A DNA stretch of 64,000 nucleotides from Cenococcum geophilum 1.58. Taxonomy: Eukaryota; Ascomycota; Dothideomycetes; Gloniales; Gloniaceae. A program made the translations under genes and the position numbers. Below, one piece after another: positions 36,402 through 47,043 of the stretch (position 1 is its first letter; each line of letters begins with the position of its first letter). A model generated the notes under the pieces. It searched no databases. It was given only the letters and a program-made list of their open reading frames with translations, and was not told the origin of the DNA. The stretch lies in the NCBI GenBank assembly GCA_001692895.1, contig KV748176.1, positions 5,609,092 through 5,673,091 of the forward strand. The letters are read 5' to 3'.

Positions 36402-36719
36402 ACCACGCTATTATCTGCAGGTGCTGCTTCTGTATTAATGGACCGGTCACACTTTTTCAGCTCGAGCTGGCGCATGAGTAGCATTTTCCAGCCGCTTTTT
36501 TTTCTGGTTACTTATGGCCCGGCAAAGCGTCCCATGAGCTAGCGCCTTCTTAACGAAGATAAATTTCCTTTCGCCTTACAGCCTCCAAGGTCGGCCAATC
36601 TTTGGGACACAGTTTGCTTTGATCTCATCAAGTTTTGACAGTAAGTTTTCTAGATTATGTGGTAGTAAACAATGCTAATACTTGGGAGTGCAAAAGCGTG
36701 TAATTAGTCTATCGCGGTT

Positions 36720-39062
36720 ATGGCAGACGAGGATGACATCGATAGTTTCCCGCCCGACCCTTGGGTGGACCCTGTTTCACCATTCGACAACAGGCAGAGA
36801 TTTCTCCAGCCCAAGGAAAAGTGGGCTATAGCTTTAAGCAGAACGAGGGACCTGATTAGAAACCGGTATAATTATACACGACTCAGAGGGGACGAAATTC
36901 GTCTGCTCTCGATTTCCAAAGGAAACAAAGAAGCTCCGCTCAACTGTAAAATGCTTATAAAACCACTGAAGGATGTTAGAAAAAAGTACAACGCTCTTTC
37001 GTACCATTGGGGCTCGAACGATGCAGGGAGCGCAAAGAATATGATTACCATTGTGGACGCCCAGCCAAGTCTCGCCGCTGTTGTTGATCATGNTATGGGC
37101 AAGGGAAAACCTAACGACCCTATTTCGAAACAATTCTTCATTCATGATAACTTAAACAGCGCACTACGACATTTACGGCAAGAGAACAGGCCGGTTTTTA
37201 TATGGGTTGATGCAATTTGCATAAATCAAAGAGAGACACCTGACGGCGAGGAAGAAAAGAAGCAGCAGGTGCAAAGGATGGCCGAGATCTATAATTCGGC
37301 CGCTAATGTATGTGTTTGGCTAGGCCCAGGTTTGAAACAAACGGATATCGCGATGGACTTCATCCAGGAGATCGTTAATCTTGAAAAATTTGACAGTCTT
37401 GTCAAGCAAAGCGAGTCAATTCCGAAATGGGAGGCATTAACAGACCTGATGAAATGTGAATGGTTTAGTCGGAGGTGGGTGGTACAAGAAGTTGCTCTTG
37501 CAAGAAGAGCGACAGTGCACTGTGGATCCAAGATAGTCCATTGGAACGATTTTGCCGATGCTGTTGCACTTTTCTTGACGAAGCTGGACCAAATCAAAAA
37601 CCTTTTCAGTGGCCCGGATGCCCTCTCGGACGTCGAAGCGCTCGGTGCGATCGTTCTCGTCAGTTCCATCAGTAACCTCGCGCGGAAGTCAGCAGACGGC
37701 GATATCCAAGAACACTTGGTTGGTTTAGAGACATTAGTGTCGAGTCTTCTATTTTTCAGTGTCTCAAATGCCCACGACGCTATCTACTCTTTATTATCTC
37801 TTGCAAGAGACACTCCGCAGAGGTACTGCACCGATCGTCATGCATCGTTGGTTGAAGAAGATTCCAAAAATGCACCCTTCATCATGGAGGTCGATTACAA
37901 AAGGAACCCGATCGAAGTATTCATCGAGTTTACAAAGCAGTGTATTAAAACTTCCGGTTCTGTGGACATCATTTGCAGACACTGGGCTCCAGATGTTAAG
38001 GATGCAAAGTTTCCATCTTGGATATTGAAGATATCCGATTCATCCTTCGGAACACCAGAAGATGCTCTCCAAGGTCGCCGAAATGGGGATAGTCTTGTTG
38101 GTGCTCCGTATCGCGATTCTCGGAAATGCTACAATGCCTCTCGTGGTACCATTGCCAAGGACGTCATTTTCGGGCCACGAAGTCCTGCAGACCAGACCCC
38201 TGGCCTCCCCCGGCGTCGCAGTACTGGTTCTCTTAACGAGAATGGTCCTCCTGATGAGATGCCTAGCAACAAGGAATACAGTGGCCTTCTCAATTTGAAA
38301 GGCTTTCAACTTGCAAGCATCACCGTCAGCTCTGGTCGAATAATTCGCGGTATGATTAATCGCGATTGGCTACGGTACGGCGGCTGGAAGAGTTCAGACA
38401 GTTCAGAAAAGAACCTTGTTCCCGATAAGCTATGGCGGACTCTTGTCGCAGATCGAGGCTCAGATGGGGGAAACCCACCTGGCTGGTATCGAAGGGCTTG
38501 TTTGCAATGCCTGACTGATATAGCCATCACTGATGTTAACGATGATATGGATGTCTCATACACGCGCGTATCAAAAAGGAAATCGCGTTCGGACATTACG
38601 ATGCAATTTCTAAAGAGGGTCCGCAGCGTAATTTGGAACCGCCAGTTCTTTTTGGCGAACCTGTGGTGCGAGAACTGCAAACAGGACGGGCACGACTTCC
38701 TCACCTGCAAGCGTCCACTCCTCATCCGTAGGCACAGCAGCCGTATAGGCAACCAGACTAATGGCGCAAGCGGCAGCAATGTGAGTGGGGTTTCTGATCG
38801 TCCCGGCTTCGTAGATACAGCGCCAAAGTCAGAACAGCTCTATGGAATCGCTCCCGGAAACGCTCAAAATGGGGACTTGATATGTATTCTAGCTGGCTGC
38901 ACTGTGCCTGTAGTCCTTAGAAGACACAGAAGCACCACGAATCAAATGCATTACGAACTCATTGGGGAAGCTTACGTTTACGGCAAAATGGATGGCGAGG
39001 CAATGGCTGACTTAGACCGAGAGGCACTTGAAGACAAACTTCGGTGGTTTACTCTGAGGTGA
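36720..39062 (+). CDS. HET-domain (heterokaryon incompatibility) protein with a CCHC zinc knuckle (780 aa)
   Basis: This single-exon gene encodes a HET-domain (PF06985) protein. The signature runs YNALSYHWG (90-98), IWVDAICINQR (161-171), AEIYNSAANVCVWLG (188-202) and RRWVVQEVAL (251-260). Known HET proteins trigger cell death after fusion of incompatible hyphae; the domain resembles TIR, and signalling occurs in the cytosol. The C-terminal part ends with the segment GDLICILAGCTVPVVL and YELIGEAYVYGKMDGEA (745-761), usual in HET proteins of this architecture. Unusually, residues 650-663 (CENCKQDGHDFLTC) fit CX2CX4HX4C exactly, a zinc knuckle. Residue 125 is unknown because of an N at 37093. 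It lies next to the gasdermin-like and protease genes. Confidence 0.92.
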   Translation: MADEDDIDSFPPDPWVDPVSPFDNRQRFLQPKEKWAIALSRTRDLIRNRYNYTRLRGDEIRLLSISKGNKEAPLNCKMLIKPLKDVRKKYNALSYHWGSNDAGSAKNMITIVDAQPSLAAVVDHXMGKGKPNDPISKQFFIHDNLNSALRHLRQENRPVFIWVDAICINQRETPDGEEEKKQQVQRMAEIYNSAANVCVWLGPGLKQTDIAMDFIQEIVNLEKFDSLVKQSESIPKWEALTDLMKCEWFSRRWVVQEVALARRATVHCGSKIVHWNDFADAVALFLTKLDQIKNLFSGPDALSDVEALGAIVLVSSISNLARKSADGDIQEHLVGLETLVSSLLFFSVSNAHDAIYSLLSLARDTPQRYCTDRHASLVEEDSKNAPFIMEVDYKRNPIEVFIEFTKQCIKTSGSVDIICRHWAPDVKDAKFPSWILKISDSSFGTPEDALQGRRNGDSLVGAPYRDSRKCYNASRGTIAKDVIFGPRSPADQTPGLPRRRSTGSLNENGPPDEMPSNKEYSGLLNLKGFQLASITVSSGRIIRGMINRDWLRYGGWKSSDSSEKNLVPDKLWRTLVADRGSDGGNPPGWYRRACLQCLTDIAITDVNDDMDVSYTRVSKRKSRSDITMQFLKRVRSVIWNRQFFLANLWCENCKQDGHDFLTCKRPLLIRRHSSRIGNQTNGASGSNVSGVSDRPGFVDTAPKSEQLYGIAPGNAQNGDLICILAGCTVPVVLRRHRSTTNQMHYELIGEAYVYGKMDGEAMADLDREALEDKLRWFTLR

Positions 39063-39595
39063 AACATTTTAAGTTCGTCCAAGAGGAAATATCGCTCGAG
39101 ATATACCCCTGGTGATTGAGCATGTCTCTGAGTCTTCAGCTTCTGATTGAACCTGGCCAACATGGCCTCGACGGGCTCATAACGTTCCTGTGGTCATGTA
39201 GGAGCCTTTCCGTTATGACTCGGTATTGGGGTGTAGTAAAGATTTTGCAAGCAAGAACTTAAAAGCTTCTAATATTGTTTCGTTGACTTCATGAAGGATC
39301 ATAATTTCTCTATGGATACTAAGTTGACAGCCGAGTTTATTGAGGCAAAAGTCGAGACGTCAAAGCAGCAAACAGCAAAGGCATTTATTAACTGTCTACG
39401 ACTGGGCAGCTTTGCACCTCAAAGGGCAGAGCTATGCGTGCGGTTTCATTCTATCCTGATACGCACACTTGCTTCATACCTAGGTTTTATCAACAAGGAG
39501 CTCGCAATTCTCTCATTTGTAAGACTTCGTTGCCCCCCCATTCACAGTAAGCTTACTGATTATGCCATCTATCCTGAAGCATAATTCCATGCGGC
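39063..39595. other. Convergent intergenic region
   Basis: This lies between the 3' ends of the HET and gasdermin-like genes. An open frame at 39291-39584 (+, 97 codons) has no recognised family and is not called. Confidence 0.5.
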
Positions 39596-40465
39596 TCAAG
39601 TGGGATTAACGCAAAGGCACTCATCGCCACCACTCTCATCAATCACAACATATTCACTCTTCCCAACATCTGTACCTCGCGTGTCGCCTTCCGGAAATTC
39701 ATCAACAGTGATTTCAATCTGCTCCGCTTCCTTGTCACCCTCCATACCCAAGGTCGAGCCATCTGTGAACTGCTTTTGGCTGAAATCGCCTTTCGGCCCA
39801 ACCTTGATCTGTCTGAGCCTGAAGCCCAGTACAAAAACGTCCGAGCTATCAAACGACTCGACTTCAGTTCTTCCACTGGTGACCTGGACTTCTGGACCCC
39901 CGCTCGCCGGTACGCCGGCTGGCGTCCCATCGACTCCCAGATGAAGATGGATGTTGCGCTGTCTGGCAGCCTCTGCAACCAACGAAGCCCCCGAGGCAAT
40001 TTTCACACCCGTGACCATGTATAGCTTCTTTGAGCTGTGTCCTCCAAACACGTACTGATGTTTATTCTCCACCAAATGCTCCTTCACGCCGATATCCTGT
40101 ATGCAATCTTGCACAAACGCACGCGAGGGATTAAACTCCCGTGTAGTGACTTTCTCGCAGCGCAGAGTCTGGCTGCTGTCGGTCTTCTGCCCCCCGCCCA
40201 CATCTCCACCAATGCCTAGAATGAATTGCAGGAAGGAAGCCCAGAGGCCGAGTTTCACCTCGTTGTTCTTTCCGCGGCTTACGCTCCAGTTGGTCTCGCT
40301 GTGCTCTTCTATATTTGCCACATCTATAGTGAATGGTAGATCATTCAGTGGTTCGTCTGGCGCAGTAGGGCTGGAAATGATATTGCCCAATTTTATACGC
40401 TTTTCAGGTGCATAGTACCGAGTCGGAGCGAGGAAATAGCACTTCTTGAAACCGATTTCTGCCAT
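39596..40465 (-). CDS. Gasdermin-like candidate pore protein (289 aa)
   Basis: This single-exon gene encodes a soluble protein without signal peptide. It opens KKCYFLAPTRYY...IKLGNIISSP...PLN, a pattern I know from a common ascomycete family. LWASFLQFILGIGGDVGGG (74-92) is amphipathic. The core has LYMVTGVKIASGASLV (148-163), the Gly/Pro-rich LGVDGTPAGVPASGG (176-190), and ESFDSSDVFVLGFRLRQIKV (203-222). The order, a strand, a glycine-rich hairpin, then a strand ending aFRlxQI, recalls the pore domain of gasdermins (compare STLAFRVAQLVI in animal GSDMD). The last 45 or so residues are acidic, like the short inhibitory tail removed from fungal gasdermins. The neighbour, divergent across 565 bp, is an S8 protease, the known activator type. 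The gene is real; the gasdermin assignment is inference and needs structure comparison. Confidence 0.55.
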   Translation of the reverse strand: MAEIGFKKCYFLAPTRYYAPEKRIKLGNIISSPTAPDEPLNDLPFTIDVANIEEHSETNWSVSRGKNNEVKLGLWASFLQFILGIGGDVGGGQKTDSSQTLRCEKVTTREFNPSRAFVQDCIQDIGVKEHLVENKHQYVFGGHSSKKLYMVTGVKIASGASLVAEAARQRNIHLHLGVDGTPAGVPASGGPEVQVTSGRTEVESFDSSDVFVLGFRLRQIKVGPKGDFSQKQFTDGSTLGMEGDKEAEQIEITVDEFPEGDTRGTDVGKSEYVVIDESGGDECLCVNPT

Positions 40466-41030
40466 AGATCGCGCGTAAATAGTATAGATATAAAGCGATT
40501 CAATAGACTAAGAGAAAACAAGCGATAAGACGTGAAAATTTCCGTACGGCTTGCTCAGTAAAGTCAAAATTGGAGAACGAAGCCTGGAACTGGGCGAGAA
40601 AAGCTTTTAGCGACTAATATATTGCAGAAAACTTCAGCCGCATTGTAACTCTTCTGTATTCCATCCCATTCCAGAACCCCTTGACCGGCCCCCGGTCAGC
40701 TGCCTCGTGCTGTCGCGTCCACCCTACATCCCCATACGAGTGGAGGGGGCGGCACGGTATTTGTCCCCACCCCACCCAGCCATCCTGTAATCTCTGGACA
40801 ACGCCACATGAGAACAATGGGCGACCCTTGGCCCGGTCCCTAAAGCAAGGCAAATGCTTTCGTGTCCTTAGCTAGCCGCCCTCAGAGGCGCCTCAGCCGC
40901 GTTATTTATCTCGCCGTGCCGACGCGGTCGCTGAACTTAGGCAGCCTCACAATTCGGGCTGAAACGTGCCTTACAACTTTCCGAGCCTCATTTCTGAGTA
41001 TTCCTAAGTCGTGAAGATACTGATGAAAAG
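40466..41030. promoter_or_regulatory. Divergent intergenic region between gasdermin-like and protease genes
   Basis: The 565-bp spacer must hold both promoters, so the two genes could be regulated together. No terminator-like or repeat structure is obvious. Open frames in it (40614-40853 and others) are short and unsupported. Confidence 0.5.
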
Positions 41031-43415
41031 ATGGAGACTGAAGAAGGGAAAGCGGAGCTGTACAATGAATGCGACGTGCTCTATCACCGAGCAATGGCTT
41101 GTCTTGATAAAAAGGACTACGATATAGCGTTTTCGCTTTTTATGGAAGCTGTAAATCTCCATGACAAACTCGGTGAATGCAACGATGATACACTAAACTT
41201 CCGGGTTAATATCGCACACGAGCTTTTCACAACAAAGCGGTTCAGTGAAGCAAGTCAACTCGACGACGACACACTGGCGAGATTTGTACTCATTGTGGAA
41301 GAGCGCCGAGCAGGGTATACGCGGGTTTTGGATACTCGGCACCGGCTTGCGTGCAGCCTCTCTGAGATAGGCGATACCAGTAACGCAATTATGTATCACC
41401 GCCAGAACGCGAAGCTGTGGGGGAGTGTGAGGGTATGGGAAGATTTCAGACAGCCGCTGGGCGAGTCCCGAACGTATATCCGGCTAACAGATGACCTGCG
41501 CAAGATTGGCAGAGATGCCGAGGCGGAAGAGGCCAAAGCTATCTGGATGCGAATTACTATGCAATTGTTTAGGAAAGAGCCCGAATTTGCGGCCTGGATG
41601 TCAAGGAGCTGGGTTGAAAGCTGGATTGGGTTTTTCCATACGGGTATGTTCAGCGCGGCTTGCGCATTGCTTGAAGCAGGCTTGAGGACGGCTCGCGACG
41701 AGGCCATTGAAGAGTCGCAGGAGGTTATGGATGTTATCGGCCTCTGTGAGGCGTGGCTTCGGGAAGCTCAACGGGGTGAAAACCGCACGAACGAGGAGGT
41801 TGGAAGCGATGTGGATGCGACGTCGACGTCGGGTACAAGACGAATCGACTCTCTAATTAACGGTAGTAGCGTACCTGCAGCGGTGGCTAAAGAAGAAGAG
41901 GTATACGCAAGAGAGGTGATGTTAAGGGAAACTCAAAGCCGCGAAGTGGCAGGGGATGCTGATGTACCGCCGAACCAAGGCGCGATGTTTGGTCCGCACC
42001 AGGAGACCAACACTAACCCAGAAATCCTTGGAGATGCAGGTCGATCAAAGAGTGAAGCCTCCCTAGACGCGAGTAAGTTAGTTGTGTCAATGCATGGGAT
42101 TTTGACTCACCAAAATCGAGTAGGTTCAAAGCCTCACAGAAATGTGAAACGATCTTTTTCGGAGAGTGATTTGACGCATGAAACGTATGCCGACGCTGTA
42201 CCGGATAGTAATGATCCAAGTAGGTTGTTAGGGGGGAGCTCTGATGTTAATACATCGTATGTCGATTTGTGTTCTTTTATATTGGCCCAATGCTAACCAT
42301 GCCAAAGTGCGGCCAAGTCTGATCGCTGGTTCAACGATATTCAGACCAAAACACATCCATTTATATATGGCGAGAATAACAAGTATATGAACTGCGAAGT
42401 TGGAGACTCGCAATATAAAAGAGTTAGGATCGCCATCCTTGATACAGGCATTGCAGGACCGCCGGTTCAGAGACCACCGAAGCTTGTTACTTCCAATTGG
42501 GGTCATCTAGTAGAATGCAAGAGTTTTGAACATTCTGGAGTCTGGAATAAAGATTCCAATGGTCATGGTACGCACACGTCTATGTTACTCCTCAAGGTTT
42601 GTCCGAATGCAGAAGTCTCCATATTAAAGGTGGTGGAGCGTCACGGCGATTCAATCGATCAGAAAGCGGTCAGTGATGCCATTGTCTATGCGGTGGAAAA
42701 GGGAGCCGATATAATATCCATTTCTCTCGGATGGAAGTATGATAATGGACATCTGAAGACAGCGCTCTTGTATGCCCAGGAGAAGCACGTCCTCGTTTTT
42801 GCGGCAACGTCCAATGACGGCATTAGAGATTCGTCTGGCATGATGTACCCAGCGCGAGCACATAACGTAATCAGCGTTGATTCTGCGAATGGCGAGGGCG
42901 AGACTTCAGGATTTAACCCAGCCTCTAATGACAACGAGAACAGCAAAGGAGATAGATTTACAGCGCCGGGAGAGGACGTCCTGTCAGCATATCCACCAGA
43001 TCTCGAAAAGAGTGGCATAAAAAGGATGACTGGAACCTCGTTCTCAACGCCGATAGCCGCCGGCGTTGCTGCACTTGTCCTGGAGTTCTCGCGGCAACCT
43101 CCCCTTGGCCTGGACCCCAACATCAACTTTAAGTTGAGAGATATGGATGTCATGCGATCAATCCTACACACGTTCTGTAGCGAGAAGAAGGAAGGGAGCA
43201 GAGGCTTTCGCTTCCTCTACCCCTGGTTGAACTTGAGCAGTGGCGACCATGCTAGCCGTCCATATGGCGGTGATGCGAACGACCTTGGATCTCCACGTTT
43301 TGATGTCGCAGGTGCATTTGTTAGGCATTTGCGAAAACGGGTGGACCCAAATATTGGAACAGCAATGTACAATCGACTATTCTCTTCTGACACAGATAAG
43401 CTTAATAATTTCTAG
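41031..43415 (+). CDS. Helical-repeat/subtilisin (S8) fusion protease (777 aa, two exons)
   Basis: Exons are 41031-42256 and 42308-43415. The 51-bp intron starts GTATGT, has a GCTAAC branch site and ends AAAG; splicing removes the stop at 42294 and joins the frames as SAAKSDRWFNDIQ. Residues 1-240 are helical, TPR-like (ALDxxDYDIAFSLFMEA type). A low-complexity linker follows. The C-terminal part (about 440-690) is a subtilase: ILDTG with Asp 454, GHGTH with His 495, oxyanion Asn 578 and GTSFSTP with Ser 653, all present. No signal peptide, so it acts inside the cell. Fungal HET-Q2 is an intracellular S8 protease that cleaves the gasdermin-like HET-Q1; this gene is divergent from the gasdermin-like candidate, so a similar role is proposed. 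Confidence 0.85.
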
Positions 43416-43979
43416 CGATGAAAGAGATTGATTAAGGCGACTCAACGTTCTGTCTGTGACTAGTGGCTGTGGTTAGACGAATCCTTTGGTATCGTCTGCA
43501 TATTGATAATGAATGGAACTCCTGGTACATAACCCGAGAATCCTCACACAGGTTGTTATCTTTTAGGCCTGTGGTTAGGAGAAAAAGAGAGGAGGAAAAG
43601 AGAAAACGAAAGGTTGAGAAGGTTAAGTAGGAAGTGTAGAAGAGCGAAATTTTCATCCCTTAACCTTTGAAGTGCGTAAACGGTTCCAGGAGGCGACACT
43701 TTCTCAAAGTAAACTCGACGCACAACCCTGAAATGATTGTGTGAAGATTGGCGCCCAAGGGATCATTGGCGTGGAATAACCACAAATAACTTGGTAGATA
43801 GGCAGTAAGCCACAGTGAGTACAGAGTGTTGGTTGAATAAGTGACTGACGAAATCATAACGATTCAATCTCTTTCCCTACCATAAATACAAGCCCGATCC
43901 ACATCCCAAACAAGAACACATCCAGATGCCACCAACTCCATAAAATGCACATCTGTCCCGCGTCCCCTTTAATCTCCGC
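43416..43979. other. Convergent intergenic region
   Basis: This lies between the 3' ends of the protease and Erv41 genes. Nothing is supported in it. Confidence 0.5.
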
Positions 43980-45398
43980 TTAATCATACGCGCTCTTCAC
44001 ATCATATTCCCCGCTCCTCCTTCCCGTGATAACACCCATATTGCTCTCTCTCCGCCTGGTCCTCTTCCCCCACGTCTCCAACCCCCAGTCATACAGCTGG
44101 TAGCACCACCCACCAGCTACAATCACGCCGCTGACCACATTGACCAGCCGCACAAGCAGGGCGATAATTCCGCCCCACTCTTCCGCGATTGTGAGCGTGA
44201 TGGGCTCGATGTCAAATTTGACGAAGATGCCGGGGACCTGGTTTTCGCCGACCAGGTGCGACTGCGACGTCACGGCGTACTGGTTCGTCCAGATGGTGTG
44301 GGAGCTGTAGGCGGGTGGATCTGAGGGGGATGTGGCTGGGTTATTAAGTTTTGCTATCGTGTGAGCTTCTTCCGTGTAGATTGTGGGTACGACGGAGAGA
44401 TAGTACTGGAATTTGAAGAAGTGCGATAGGGTGGTGGCAATGGTAGAGTCGAGAGGGTTGACGAGTGAGGGATAGTAGGGACCGAAGGAAAGCTCGTTGA
44501 TTTGGTGGGAGAAGTTGAATGCTGGATGCGCCGTTAGTGGTTTGGAAATGCCATTGACTTTAATCTGCTCTTTTCTGCACCTGGAAGTACAGTGAAGTAC
44601 AGAAGGAAAAAAGTAATTGGACATACCGTTGTGATCCAAGTGCTCCCCCAATTCCATATACCCATGCCCTCTCGCCGTGATATGGAAATCGCCTTGTACC
44701 TTATTTCCCTCCAAACTCCCATAAATCCTACAAGCATCAGGTGGACCTCTGACTCTCGGCGTCTTGGGAAACTTCTTCTTTCCCCTCGCCGCTCCTAGAT
44801 AATCATGCACATCCTCCCCGTCTTCCCAGCCTGGTACATCGTCCGGTCCACTACCCAAAGTATGTATGCTGCGCCCCTTACCCCACTGCTTCCAGGATGT
44901 AGGGTCCTTACGGAGGGTTTCACCCGCGAGGATACGGTCTCCAGAGGCGTCTTGCACGTTGACGTGCAGGTCGGCGCATTTCATGGCGACGACGAAGTCG
45001 ATGTTTATTTGGAGGTCGTGTGAGACGCCCTTTTCAACGCTAAAGGTGTGTGTGGTAGTACCTGTGAACCAGCGCATGGTCTCAGTCACAGTGAGGTATA
45101 CACAAGTGATGATGAGGACCAGAGTCCACGCGCCGCCATTGCGGTTGCGCGCGAGGTAGGTAGATTTGGTTTTCGCTGAAGTACTGATTAGCAGGTATTT
45201 TCAATAGCCATGCTTTCGTATTCTCCGAATTCAGATGAATGGGAAGGTAGAAGGGTGCGCGGGCGGCGCAATGGGCTCGAGGAAAGCTGCATGAGACCTC
45301 CACGGGACAAACTTACGGAAAGCATCAAAGGACGAAAGGCCCCCCTTGGAAGCGCCAAAGGCTTCCTCAGAGAGGCCACTTTCGGCAAAACCATTCAT
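43980..45398 (-). CDS. ERV41: COPII vesicle protein Erv41 (390 aa, three exons)
   Basis: Exons are 45398-45317, 45175-44627 and 44521-43980. Introns are 141 bp (GTAAGT...TTCAG) and 105 bp (GTATGT, branch ACTAAC, CCAG). The joined protein begins MNGFAESGLSEEAFGA and passes FDAFPKTKSTY across the first junction. Erv41 works with Erv46 as a retrograde cargo receptor cycling between ER and Golgi in COPII/COPI vesicles. Diagnostic segments are HVNVQDASGDRILAGE, RIYGSLEGNKVQGDFHI, FNFSHQINELSFGPYYPS and FQYYLSVVPTIYT. There is an N-terminal membrane segment (AWTLVLIITCVYLTV) and a C-terminal one (IIALLVRLVNVVSGVIVAGG), with most of the protein in the lumen. Length and structure are normal. This is a housekeeping gene. 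Confidence 0.93.
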
Positions 45399-45949
45399 GG
45401 AGCTTTTTAAGGCGCCGTGTGCCCAAGACCAACTCTTTGAATACCGGTATGCAAGGAGTTAGGTGAGGGTTAAAAGTGAGGGCGGCTGGAGATTATGATG
45501 ACCAAAAATGTGAAGAGGCCACCTCGACATTCAGCCTTGCGCGCGCCCGCAGCACAGACCATTTATTGCGGAGCTGTAAAGTATTCCCCGGCGAGACTCC
45601 CGATTCTTATACCACCGCCAATTGACACAGGATTGGTTCGGTACAGTTCACGATTACAATTGTTTTCCAGATATATTTGAGATATTCATCTGAATTATGA
45701 ACTGTGTACCGCCACCAAGAGTATTGATAGAAGACTATGACTTTCGTTGACATATGAAGACTCCGTAAAGTATCTATGTATATGAGTATAAACATCTACC
45801 TAATGCTTTATCCAGAACAGTATGTTGTGTGTTGAGGGCGGCAATGGCATTTCTTAACTGTATATCTGATGAACGGAGTAATTTCCAAAGCTAGCTCCAT
45901 AATCCTCAGTCATCTTACAAAGCAGCTGATATCGCTATTAGACTCATTC
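45399..45949. other. Erv41 upstream region
   Basis: No gene is supported. The short open frames here have no family. The stretch holds the Erv41 promoter and the 3' flank of the next gene. Confidence 0.45.
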
Positions 45950-46547
45950 TCACGCCTGCTCCTCACTCCTTAACGCATCATACGTCCCCTTCCCAGTAAC
46001 ACCACTCTGTCTCGGTCCACTTCTAGAATCATGCGCACTCTGCGCGTTCGGGGCTTCCAAATTCTACTCCGCGAGCCTCCTGGGTCTTTTTCAGTCCCAA
46101 TATCCTGGTCGAAGCTTGCGTATGGCGCGTTGCTATCGAATCCTCCTTCGGTAATGTTCTTGCCATGTGGCTTGAACTCGTTCTCGCCTTCTCTTGCTTC
46201 GCGAGCCTCGGCGTCTGAGCTGGGTCGAAAGTAGTGGCACTGCTTGTGTCATGGTTGTTGGTGGTTGTGGATCTGCTGGGCTGGGACGTTGCATCTGCTT
46301 TAGGGTTGTTTCGACCGAATTCACCATTGGTGAGTGAATCTGCTGCCAGAGAACCTGAAGTAACGGTGCCTACGGCTTCGGGGATTTCCTCTTTGGCTCG
46401 TGTGTCTTTCGTGACCTTGGAAAGATATGTCAGTGAGCTGTCTTTGTTTGGGACCAAATGGGAGCTGCAGACGTCTCGGAGAGAAGAGAAGTCTAAGAAG
46501 TTATGGGTGATGGTATGGCTTACCTTTGTTCCATGAGAAGTAGCCAT
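45950..46547 (-). pseudogene. Small hydrophilic fungal protein gene with two apparent frameshifts
   Basis: Exon 1 is 46547-46524 (MATSHGTK). A 108-bp intron (46523-46416, GTAAGC...CCAAG) follows. Exon 2 opens VTKDTRAKEEIPEAVGTV and runs to TTFDPA near 46206. The family pattern then continues in another frame (SDAEAREAREGENEFKPHG ... EKDPGGSRS) and again in a third (LEAPNAQSAH ... YDALRSEEQA, stop at 45950-45952). Each switch equals one missing base. Without correction the frame ends at 46029 with a nonsense tail. Proteins of this kind are small, unstructured and widespread in Pezizomycotina, function unknown to me. Two recent frameshifts or two sequence errors would both explain it. Confidence 0.6.
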
Positions 46548-47043
46548 ATTGGTTGCATGAGTTATGAGAAGTTACTCTGTGTTACGAATGGTATTCCGTG
46601 CCGATTATTTGCAACCGGGCGCGAAGGATAGTCTGGACTAAGAAGATTGTTGAGGGGATGAATAGATGCAAGAAGCCCATGAGAAATACCATTTTTACCA
46701 CCTGCGAAGGTATGATATCATAACTATAGATCCGCATAAAGTACGGTAACAGAGGAACTTCGAAATTCATAGAAATGAGATCTATGAATAGTTGAATGTC
46801 GGTTGTATGAAATTAGGTATTATAGCTTAGATCGGTGCAGATTTCACTGTGTTAGGACTAGTTGAAGCTTGTGGATAGTGTATATCTTGATGTCATAGCA
46901 AAAGCTGGCTAAGTAGAGCCAGATGCGAAGAACTTAGTTCTTTACTGTATACGCCTCGATTAATTTTAGACTTTCCTATATTTAGCTGCTCATAACAATT
47001 CCACCTTTACAACTCGCGCGACTGATCATTCCTGTGGATAACC
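46548..47043. other. Intergenic region
   Basis: No gene is supported; the - strand open frame at 46582-46770 is unsupported. Confidence 0.45.

Larger units (their letters stand above)
34741..36719. other. Two-kilobase intergenic region upstream of the HET gene
   Basis: No gene is supported. Open frames at 35478-35723 (+) and 35668-35979 (-) have no recognisable family. The region holds two small inverted-repeat elements (35174-35327 and 36273-36401) and the presumed promoter of the HET gene, including an AT-rich stretch at 36640-36720. Confidence 0.5.

Noticed and set aside
39291-39584. A 97-codon frame after the HET gene
   Set aside because: It lies in 3' flank, has no family resemblance and no second exon.
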